Assembly (NCBI GenBank): GCA_934539245.1
Contig: CAKTCK010000028.1
Span: 1-24,334 of the forward strand
From: an uncultured Faecalibacterium sp.
Lineage (GTDB): Bacteria > Bacillota > Clostridia > Oscillospirales > Ruminococcaceae
Direction of reading: 5' to 3'
Length of the DNA: 24,334 nucleotides
The position numbers were made by a program, and so were the translations under genes. How positions within the stretch are numbered: position 1 is the stretch's first letter; every line of letters starts with the position of its first letter. The notes under the pieces were generated by a model. It was not told where the DNA came from, did not search any database, and saw only the letters and a program-made list of their open reading frames with translations. Positions 16,020 to 21,833 of this stretch are shown in pieces.

Positions 16020-17611
16020 TTCTCTTCCTCCTGCTTGTGCAAGGTGTCGCGCAGCTTTTCCAGCATGGTGTCCATCTGTCGGTGCTTGAACTGGTAGCTG
16101 GCCTTGTTGGCGATGAACCGCGCCGAGATGGGCATGAACTCGGTGACCACCTGCAGGCCGTTCTCCCGCAGGGTGGTGCCGGTCTCCACGATGTCCACGA
16201 TGACATCCGAAAGCCCAAGGATGGGTGCCAGCTCAATGGAGCCGTTCAGCTTGATGATATCAATGTCCCGCCCCATGGAGGCGTAGTAGCGCTTTGCAAT
16301 GTTGACGAACTTGGTGGCTACCCGCACCGGGCGGCTGGGGTCATCCCGGTAGCCCGCCGGGGCGGCTACGCACATCCGGCAGCGGCCAAGGCCGGTGTCC
16401 AGCAGTTCGTACACGTCTGCGGCGGCTTCGGTCAGGATATCCTTGCCCACGATGCCCACATCGGCAGCGCCGTGCTCCACATAGATGGCCACGTCGCTGG
16501 GCTTGACCAGAAAATACCGGATGCCCGCCGCCGGGTTCTCCACCACCAGCTTGCGGGTGGCGTTGTAGTCCTCCGGGCAGCCGTAGCCGATGCCCGCCAG
16601 CAGATTATAGACCTTGTCGCCCAGCCGCCCTTTGGGCAGCGCCACGTTCAGCATCACCTTGCCGGTGTCCTGATGCTGCACCGGCGGCATCGCGTTCAGC
16701 CGGTCCAGCTCGTCCAGATACACCGCAAAGCCGATGGCGCCCGCCCCGGGGGTGAACTTTTGCAGCAGCAGGTCGTACCGTCCGCCTTTCAGCAGCGGGC
16801 GGGGCAGAGCCTTGAGATAGCCCTGAAACACAAGGCCGTTGTAGTATTCCATCTCACCGGCCAAAGTCAGGTCCAACCGGATGCTGCCGCCCGCCTGTCC
16901 CAGCGTGGGCGCTAGGGCGGTCAGCTCTGCCACAGCGGCGCTCATAGCGGGGTTGCGGCAGAGCGCTGCCGCCTTGGAAAGGGTAGCCGCGTAGCCGCCG
17001 GAAAGTTCCAGCACCCCGCACAAGGCGTCTGCCGCCGTTTCGGAAAGCCCCGCAGCCAGCGCGGCGGCGCGCAGCTCGTGGGCGTTTTTCTGCCGCAGCT
17101 TTTCCAGCAGCTGCGCTCGGGCGGTTTCCGGCACGCCCAGCGCATCGAACAGGCCGAACAGGTAGCCCATGTGGCTGACTTCCAGCACCCACTCTGCGCC
17201 CAGCGCCGCCAGCGACTGCGCCGCCAGACATACCGCCTGCTGCACCTCCGCCTCGCCCACAGCGCCCAGCAGCTCCAGACCCATCTGGGAGATTTCTTTA
17301 AAGGTATGGCTCTCGGCAGAGGGACGGTAGACGTTTTCGTGGTAGTAGTACCGCAGCGTCTCGCCCGGGGCGGGCTGTGCCGTCTTGGCGATGGACAACG
17401 TCACATCCGGCTTGAGAGCCAGCAGACGGCCATCTAAGTCGGTAAAGGTGATGACCTGCTCCGATGACAGAAAGCTGCGGTTCTCCTGATACAGGCTGTA
17501 CTCCTCGAACCGTCCCATGTGGTACTTGCGGCAGCCTGCCGTCTCGTACAGGCTGCGTAGCGCAAAGGAGGCGCGCTCCTTTGGCTGCAAATGCTCCAGA
17601 CTGAACTCCAT
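16016..17611 (-). CDS. hisG: Fused HisZ-HisG: ATP phosphoribosyltransferase with its regulatory subunit
   Basis: 531 residues from ATG at 17611 (GAGGGAG just upstream); 38 further in-frame codons upstream lack a good site. Residues 1-310 are HisZ, the aminoacyl-tRNA-synthetase-like regulatory subunit (TFTDLDGRLLALKPDVTLSIA, YYYHENVYRP, LLKGGRYDLLL). After a short linker (PPVQHQDTGK), residues about 319-531 are short-form HisG (VALPKGRLGDKVYN, VKPSDVAIYVEHGAADVGIVG), including the PRPP loop DIVETGTTLREN at 473-484. The catalytic part lacks the C-terminal histidine-binding domain of long HisG, as expected where HisZ is used. The two are normally separate genes; here they are one uninterrupted frame. 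It catalyses and gates the first, feedback-controlled step. First gene of the operon. Confidence 0.94.
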   Translation of the reverse strand: MEFSLEHLQPKERASFALRSLYETAGCRKYHMGRFEEYSLYQENRSFLSSEQVITFTDLDGRLLALKPDVTLSIAKTAQPAPGETLRYYYHENVYRPSAESHTFKEISQMGLELLGAVGEAEVQQAVCLAAQSLAALGAEWVLEVSHMGYLFGLFDALGVPETARAQLLEKLRQKNAHELRAAALAAGLSETAADALCGVLELSGGYAATLSKAAALCRNPAMSAAVAELTALAPTLGQAGGSIRLDLTLAGEMEYYNGLVFQGYLKALPRPLLKGGRYDLLLQKFTPGAGAIGFAVYLDELDRLNAMPPVQHQDTGKVMLNVALPKGRLGDKVYNLLAGIGYGCPEDYNATRKLVVENPAAGIRYFLVKPSDVAIYVEHGAADVGIVGKDILTEAAADVYELLDTGLGRCRMCVAAPAGYRDDPSRPVRVATKFVNIAKRYYASMGRDIDIIKLNGSIELAPILGLSDVIVDIVETGTTLRENGLQVVTEFMPISARFIANKASYQFKHRQMDTMLEKLRDTLHKQEEEK

Positions 17612-17747
17612 TTCGCTCCCTCGTTTCCTTTCCTGTGGTCCTTTTCCCGTGTTTCTTTCCCTGCACCGGCACAATTCCGGCGTCTCTATACACAAAAACA
17701 TCCGGTGCGGCATCCTCCGCGCCATAAAATGAAAGGCTTCTGTTCTT

Positions 17748-17776
17748 ATTTTACTTTATCTAGGTAAAGTTGTAAA
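17748..17776 (-). promoter_or_regulatory. Histidine operon promoter with overlapping palindromic operator
   Basis: Minus-strand TTTACA (17771-17776), a 17-bp spacer and TAAAAT (17748-17753), each one mismatch from consensus. An 18-bp near-palindrome, ACTTTA-T-CTAG-G-TAAAGT (17753-17770, 16 of 18 symmetric), overlaps the last -10 base and fills the spacer. CTAG half-sites are typical of TrpR-superfamily repressors, and YerC/HisR-type members are proposed regulators of his genes in Firmicutes. The leader to the start codon is about 130 nt, without an obvious T-box or attenuator. Confidence 0.72.
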
Positions 17777-17918
17777 GCGTGAAAGTGACGTCTTTTCCAT
17801 TCTTATCCTACAATTTTTCAGTGCGTTTGTACAGAAAGGCGAAAATTTTTCACCACACCATACGCACAGGTGATGGAAGGAAAAAACAGAGAGGAAGGGG
17901 GAGATGTCCTCGTCTATG

Positions 17919-17959
17919 AAAAAAGGGTTCTGAAAAACCCGCAGGCTTTTCAGAACCCT
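17919..17959 (-). terminator. Rho-independent terminator after the P-type ATPase
   Basis: A 13-bp perfect stem (AGGGTTCTGAAAA at 17924-17936 with its complement at 17947-17959), a 10-nt loop and six T residues on the minus strand. It ends the metal-efflux cassette 22 bp after the ATPase stop. The remaining 17780-17918 stretch shows no gene on either strand. Confidence 0.88.
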
Positions 17960-17980
17960 AAAGATATGCAGTCGGAACCG

Positions 17981-19864
17981 TTACTTTCCGGCAAGGTCTT
18001 TGGTATACAGGGCACGGGTGGCGTTGAGCACGGCGATGACCATCACGCCCACGTCCGCAAAGATGGCTGCCCACATTCCGGCAATGCCCAGTGCACCCAG
18101 CAGCAGGCACAGCGCCTTGATGCCCAGTGCGAACACGATGTTCTGGTGCACGATACGCAGGGTGCGGCGGGCAATGCGCATGGCAAGCGCGATTTTTGCG
18201 GGATCGTCGTCCATCAGCACCACGTCTGCGGCCTCGATGGCGGCGTCCGAACCCAGCGCGCCCATGGCAATGCCCACGTCTGCGCGGGAGAGCACCGGCG
18301 CATCGTTGATGCCGTCACCCACAAAGGCAAGGTTCTCTTTAGGCTGCTTTGCGGCAAGCAGCTTTTCGATTTGATCCACCTTGTCGCCGGGCAAAAGACC
18401 GGCGTGGTACTCGTCCAGACCCAGCTGCTGCGCCACTGCCTGTGCCACCGGCTGTGCATCGCCGGTCAGCATGACCGTCTTGCGCACACCGGAAGCCTTC
18501 AAAGCGCGGATGGCTTCGGCGCTGTGGGGCTTTACCACGTCCGCGATCAGCAGATAGCCCGCGTAGCTGCCCTCTACGGCAACGTGCACGATGGTGCCGA
18601 CGCCCTCCACGGCGGGGACGGTCAGCCCCAGCTTTTCCATCAGGCGGGCGTTACCGGCGGCAACGCTCTTGCCGTCCACCTTGGCGGTCACGCCATGACC
18701 GCCCAGCTCCTGCACGTTTGTGACCCGGGCGGCGTCAATGGGCTTGCCGTAGGCGGCCTTGATGCTCAGGGAGATGGGGTGCTTCGACCAGCTTTCCGCC
18801 AGCGCGGCGGCTTCCACCAGCGCGGCGTCGGTCACGCCCTCGGCGGGGTGGATGCCGGTCACCTTAAAGGTGCCCTGCGTCAGGGTGCCGGTCTTATCGA
18901 ACACTACAACGCCGGTGTTTGCCAGTTCTTCCAGATAGGTAGAGCCTTTGATCAGGATGCCGCAGGAGGAAGCGCCGCCAATGCCGCCGAAGAAGCTCAG
19001 CGGAATGGAGATGACCAGCGCACAGGGGCAGCTGATGACAAGGAAGGTCAGGGCGCGGTAGACCCAATCGCCAAAGCGGGCGGGCTGTCCCATGAGCAGC
19101 AGCACCACCGGCGGCAGAAGCGCCAGCGCCAGTGCGCCGTAGCAGACGGCGGGGGTGTACACCCGGGCAAAGCGGGTGATAAAGTTTTCTGCCCGGGCCT
19201 TTTTCATGCTGGAATTTTCCACCAGATCGAGGATCTTAGAGACGGTAGATTCGCCAAATTCCTTGGTGGTGCGCACCTTCAACAGGCCGGTCATGTTCAC
19301 GCAGCCGCTGATGACCTCGTCCCCGGCGTTCACGTCCCGGGGCAGGCTCTCACCGGTCAGGGCGGCGGTGTTCAGGGCAGAACTGCCCTCCACGATGACG
19401 CCGTCAATGGGCACCCGCTCGCCGGGCTGCACCACGATGACCGTGCCCACCTCGACCTCGTCCGGGTCCACCTGCTCCAGCTTGCCGTCCTCGTCCTCGA
19501 TGTTGGCGTAGTCTGGGCGGATATCCATCAGGCTGGCAATGCTCTGGCGGCTCTTGCCCACGGCGACACTCTGGAACAGCTCACCGATCTGGTAAAAGAT
19601 GATAACGGCGCAGCCCTCCACATAATCGCCCAGCGCAAACGCGCCCACGGTGGCTACTGCCATCAGGAAACACTCGTCAAAGGGCTGGCGGTTCTTGATG
19701 CCCTTCAGCGCCTTGCGCAGCACGTCCCAGCCCACCACAAGGTAGGGGATGCAGTAGAGCGCCAGCTCAACCGGCATGGGCAAGGCGGGCAAAAGCTTGA
19801 GCACGATCACAAGAGCCACGGCGATCAGAATGCGCTCAAGGGTCTTTTTTTGTTTCTTGTTCAT
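17981..19864 (-). CDS. P1B-type heavy-metal ATPase, Zn/Cd/Pb class, without HMA domain
   Basis: 627 residues from ATG at 19864, with AAGGAG upstream; an in-frame start 54 nt earlier has no site. Motifs in order: TGES at 170-173, the metal-binding CPC at 279-281 (VISCPCALV), DKTGT with phosphorylated Asp323, HP at 362-363 (SKHPIS), GDGIND at 516-521. After the last hinge, Lys583 (GIKALCL) and Asp604 (FADVG) match the P1B-2 signature of ZntA/CadA exporters of Zn2+, Cd2+ and Pb2+ rather than copper pumps. The first membrane helices start almost at once, so there is no N-terminal metal-binding domain. A separate HMA peptide gene lies upstream. Likely role: metal efflux under control of the linked ArsR repressor. 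Confidence 0.93.
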   Translation of the reverse strand: MNKKQKKTLERILIAVALVIVLKLLPALPMPVELALYCIPYLVVGWDVLRKALKGIKNRQPFDECFLMAVATVGAFALGDYVEGCAVIIFYQIGELFQSVAVGKSRQSIASLMDIRPDYANIEDEDGKLEQVDPDEVEVGTVIVVQPGERVPIDGVIVEGSSALNTAALTGESLPRDVNAGDEVISGCVNMTGLLKVRTTKEFGESTVSKILDLVENSSMKKARAENFITRFARVYTPAVCYGALALALLPPVVLLLMGQPARFGDWVYRALTFLVISCPCALVISIPLSFFGGIGGASSCGILIKGSTYLEELANTGVVVFDKTGTLTQGTFKVTGIHPAEGVTDAALVEAAALAESWSKHPISLSIKAAYGKPIDAARVTNVQELGGHGVTAKVDGKSVAAGNARLMEKLGLTVPAVEGVGTIVHVAVEGSYAGYLLIADVVKPHSAEAIRALKASGVRKTVMLTGDAQPVAQAVAQQLGLDEYHAGLLPGDKVDQIEKLLAAKQPKENLAFVGDGINDAPVLSRADVGIAMGALGSDAAIEAADVVLMDDDPAKIALAMRIARRTLRIVHQNIVFALGIKALCLLLGALGIAGMWAAIFADVGVMVIAVLNATRALYTKDLAGK

Positions 19865-19910
19865 AAGCAACGCTCCTTGTTTTGCGGTGCAGCGGGTGAA
19901 AAACAGGTGG

Positions 19911-20076
19911 TTTTCCACAGGTTTTTCGTCAAAAAATGGTTATTCCACAGTTTTACCCGGGTTTTCCACACAGTTTTCCGGCAGAAAAGCGCTTTTCCAC
20001 GCTTCTTTTTCTCTTTTTCCGCAAAGCCTGTTGAAAACCCGGTGGAAATTGTTGAAAAGTGGCGGATTTTTCCACA
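19911..20076. repeat. Cluster of DnaA-box-like TTTTCCACA / TTTTCAACA words
   Basis: The 258-bp gap between the HMA gene and the ATPase holds three exact TTTTCCACA words on the plus strand (19911, 19962, 20068), fitting TTWTNCACA. There are also near matches TATTCCACA (19941) and TTTTCCACG (19993), two TTTTCAACA on the minus strand (20029-20037 and 20050-20058), and ATTTCCACC on the minus strand (20041-20049). T-rich runs and a 14-bp palindrome GAAAAGCGCTTTTC (19984-19997) lie among them. The region looks like an origin-type DnaA-binding cluster, although no replication gene is near. It is non-coding as far as I can see. Confidence 0.5.
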
Positions 20077-20077
20077 G

Positions 20078-20108
20078 AAAAACTCCCCCAGTCCACACCG
20101 ACCGGGAG
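20078..20108 (-). terminator. Probable terminator between the HMA peptide gene and the ATPase
   Basis: On the minus strand, CTCCCGGTC pairs with GACTGGGGGAG (one wobble and a small bulge), then five T residues follow. It lies about 15 nt after the HMA stop. It would give the repressor and HMA peptide higher expression than the ATPase, or separate the two unless there is read-through. Confidence 0.5.
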
Positions 20109-20122
20109 AGCTTTGCCGCACA

Positions 20123-20344
20123 TCAGATATCAAAGATCTCGCAGTCGTCCTCTACCTTCTTGCAGGCAGACAGCACGTTCTCCATGGTGGCGTGGGGGTC
20201 GGCACCCTCGGCGAACTCCACCTTCATCTTCTGGGTCATAAAGCTGACGGTAGCCTTTTCCACACCGGCTACGGTGTTGGCGGCATCCTCCATCTTCTGG
20301 GCGCAGTTGGCGCAGTCCACTTCGATCTTGTAGGTCTTTTTCAT
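20123..20344 (-). CDS. Free-standing HMA heavy-metal-binding domain protein
   Basis: 73 residues, a complete ferredoxin-like HMA domain. The metal site is Cys11-Ala-Asn-Cys14 in VDCANCAQKME, corresponding to GMTCxxC of CopZ/ZntA domains, and VAGVEKATVSF follows as usual. An acidic C-terminal stretch (KKVEDDCEIFDI) adds another Cys. It probably acts as a metallochaperone or as the detached N-terminal domain of the P-type ATPase next to it. It is preceded by a GAAAGG-type ribosome binding site and lies 42 nt after the ArsR gene, in the same transcript. Confidence 0.9.
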   Translation of the reverse strand: MKKTYKIEVDCANCAQKMEDAANTVAGVEKATVSFMTQKMKVEFAEGADPHATMENVLSACKKVEDDCEIFDI

Positions 20345-20385
20345 AATAAGTACCAGCCTTTCTTTTTGTGCGGGCGTGTGCCCGG

Positions 20386-20721
20386 TTATTCTTCGATATG
20401 GTCCATCCCCATGGAGAGGATGCTGCGCACATGGTCATCGTCCAGTGCGTAGAAAACAGTTTTGCCCTCCCGCCGGAAGCGCACAAGCTTGGAGTCCTTG
20501 AGCACCCGCAGCTGGTGGCTGACGGCAGACTGGCTCAGCTGCACGGCGTCCGCGATATCCTGCACGCAAAGTTCGCTGTCATGTAAGGCGTACAGGATCT
20601 TGATGCGGGTGGAATCGCCGAACACGCGGAACAGGTCTGCCAGTTCGTACAGCACCTCGTCATCCGGCATCTCCACCGGCTGCTTTTCCTTTTCCGGTGC
20701 GGCTTGTTCTAGCCCGGTCAT
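20386..20721 (-). CDS. ArsR/SmtB-family metal-sensing repressor
   Basis: 111 residues from ATG at 20721 (AAAGGAGAGGG upstream); the open frame extends 30 codons further up but through the promoter. Winged-helix ArsR fold with LFRVFGDSTRIKILYAL, the recognition helix LSQSAVSHQLRVLKDSKLV and the wing RREGKTVFYAL. The last helix carries Asp95-x-His97-(x10)-His108-(x2)-Glu111, which matches the alpha-5 zinc site of SmtB/CzrA. A Cys lies at residue 52 (ELCVQD), but the CadC-type CVCD pair is not complete, so zinc sensing is favoured. It is the first gene of the repressor-HMA-ATPase cassette and probably represses it until metal binds. Confidence 0.92.
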   Translation of the reverse strand: MTGLEQAAPEKEKQPVEMPDDEVLYELADLFRVFGDSTRIKILYALHDSELCVQDIADAVQLSQSAVSHQLRVLKDSKLVRFRREGKTVFYALDDDHVRSILSMGMDHIEE

Positions 20722-20748
20722 GCTGCCCTCTCCTTTCGTTTTGATATG

Positions 20749-20798
20749 TGAGCATTTGTTCATATGTTCATGATAGCACGCAGACAGCCCCCTGTCAA
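20749..20798 (-). promoter_or_regulatory. Promoter and operator of the metal-efflux cassette
   Basis: Minus-strand TTGACA (20793-20798, perfect), a 17-bp spacer and TATCAT (20770-20775). Three half-sites repeat every 8 bp on the plus strand: TGAGCAT (20749), TGTTCAT (20757) and TGTTCAT (20765), the last overlapping the -10. ATATG and CATAT at 20744-20748 and 20761-20765 make the area partly palindromic, like SmtB/CzrA operators. Binding here would block RNA polymerase. Confidence 0.75.
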
Positions 20799-21019
20799 GC
20801 AAAAAACGCAAAGTTTTTTACATTGCCGTAAAATTGCTGAAAACCGCCGTAAAACGCAAAAAAGCTGCAATTTTAATTTGCAAATAGGGTGCGGGTTGGG
20901 ACTCCCTGAAAAAATATGCAAAAAATAGTGCATTCCGGCGCGTTTTGTGATATCTTATAAAGGCGTGTAACCACAAATAACACAACTGCGTCCAAAGGAC
21001 GCATAAGGAGGAGCTGTAT

Positions 21020-21409
21020 ATGAAACTGGAAGCCGGTATCTGCGGCGAGCAGAGCGTGCGCGTGAGCGCAGAGAACACCGCAAAGACCATGGGCAGCGGC
21101 ACGCTGGACGTGTTTGCCACCCCCGCACTGGTGGCACTGGCGGAAAAGACCTGCTGGCAGAGCGTTGCCCCTGCACTGGAAGCGGGCAGCGGCACCGTTG
21201 GCACCAAGCTGGAGCTGGAGCACACCGCACCCACCCCTGTGGGCATGACTGTGACCTGCCACAGTGAGCTGGTGGCCGTGGAGGGCCGCAAGCTGACCTT
21301 TAAGGTGACGCTTGCGGACGAAAAAGGCCCTGTGGGCGGCGGCACCCACGAGCGCTTTGTCATCTTTGAGGAAAAGTTTGCCGCTAAGGCAGAAGCCAAA
21401 AAGGGCTAA
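21020..21409 (+). CDS. Hot-dog fold thioesterase, FlK (fluoroacetyl-CoA thioesterase)-like
   Basis: 129 residues, start supported by AAGGAGGAG. Single hot-dog domain: FATPALVALAEKTCW, then HTAPTPVGMTVTCHSEL and a final strand GTHERFVI. Thr34, Glu42 and His68 have exactly the spacing of the catalytic Thr42-Glu50-His76 of Streptomyces FlK. Most gut members of this family are acyl-CoA thioesterases of unknown substrate, so action on fluoroacetyl-CoA should not be assumed. A TATAAA element lies at 20956 with a weak -35. The stop codon TAA is part of the target duplication of the MITE that follows, and a convergent small gene once ended on the same bases. Confidence 0.88.
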   Translation: MKLEAGICGEQSVRVSAENTAKTMGSGTLDVFATPALVALAEKTCWQSVAPALEAGSGTVGTKLELEHTAPTPVGMTVTCHSELVAVEGRKLTFKVTLADEKGPVGGGTHERFVIFEEKFAAKAEAKKG

Positions 21410-21569
21410 GGTGTATCTGAAAACAAAGAAAATGACGAATATTTCGCAAGCACAAGCGGGATTTAAGGCAAATAGCCGCAGGAATCCTTTGTGGATTTCA
21501 AGGCTGTTTAACGCAAAAGCCAGCTGTGCTTGTAGAAATAGACTAAATTTTCGACTTTTCAGATACACC
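21410..21569. mobile_element. 160-bp MITE-like element flanked by CTAA duplications
   Basis: Termini are perfect 14-bp inverted repeats, GGTGTATCTGAAAA (21410-21423) and its complement (21556-21569). Imperfect inversion continues inward (GAAAAT, TATTTC and CAAGCACA occur in both arms) and a central hairpin completes it, so the whole element is one long imperfect palindrome. CTAA occurs directly on both sides (21406-21409 and 21570-21573), as a 4-bp target-site duplication. It is markedly more AT-rich than its surroundings and has no transposase, so it would have been moved by an element elsewhere. Confidence 0.8.
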
Positions 21570-21725
21570 CTAAGAGTCGCTTTTATCTGTTTCGTCCAGC
21601 CGCAGCGGCGGCGGGTCTGCGGCCAGCAGCTGCTGCTCGGCGCGGGTCTGCGCGTCCTGCAAAAGCTGCACAGCCTGCACACTGGCGCGGAACAGTTCAA
21701 AGTACATGGCCTTGTAATCCGGCAC
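21570..21725 (-). CDS. Small uncharacterised protein, 51 residues
   Basis: Starts at GTG 21725 with GGGGG eight bases upstream and ends at TAG at 21570-21572. The product begins MPDYKAMYFELFRAS and is one amphipathic, glutamine-rich helix (VQLLQDAQTRAEQQLL) with a short acidic tail. Similar tiny proteins starting DYxxMYxxLFRA and containing xxLQxAQQxxE are, as I recall, common hypothetical proteins in Clostridia; no function is known. It converges on the thioesterase gene, and the MITE lies between them exactly at the stop codons. No clear promoter was found. The DNA strand, start and family resemblance are reasonable rather than certain. Confidence 0.6.
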   Translation of the reverse strand: MPDYKAMYFELFRASVQAVQLLQDAQTRAEQQLLAADPPPLRLDETDKSDS

Positions 21726-21833
21726 GGTGCACACCCCCTTTGCATTTCTGTGGGTAGTCTGCCCCGCAGCCTGCGCCCCGATACGCCGGAGCGTTTCCCG
21801 CAGACAATAACTGATACTTGATATGAGGAGCTT

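Noticed and set aside
17612..17745. T-box or histidine leader-peptide attenuator in the his leader
   Set aside because: No T-box bulge or specifier stem, no run of His codons and no terminator before the start codon. A GCACCGG/CCGGTGC pairing exists but is isolated.
19861..20133. 90-codon minus-strand open frame in the HMA-ATPase gap
   Set aside because: It is a reading of the TTTTCCACA repeats (Lys/Trp/Phe/Ser-rich), has no domain and overlaps both neighbouring genes' signals.
17870..20452. 860-codon plus-strand open frame across the P-type ATPase and HMA genes
   Set aside because: Opposite-strand shadow of recognised genes. It also runs through the non-coding DnaA-box-like cluster.
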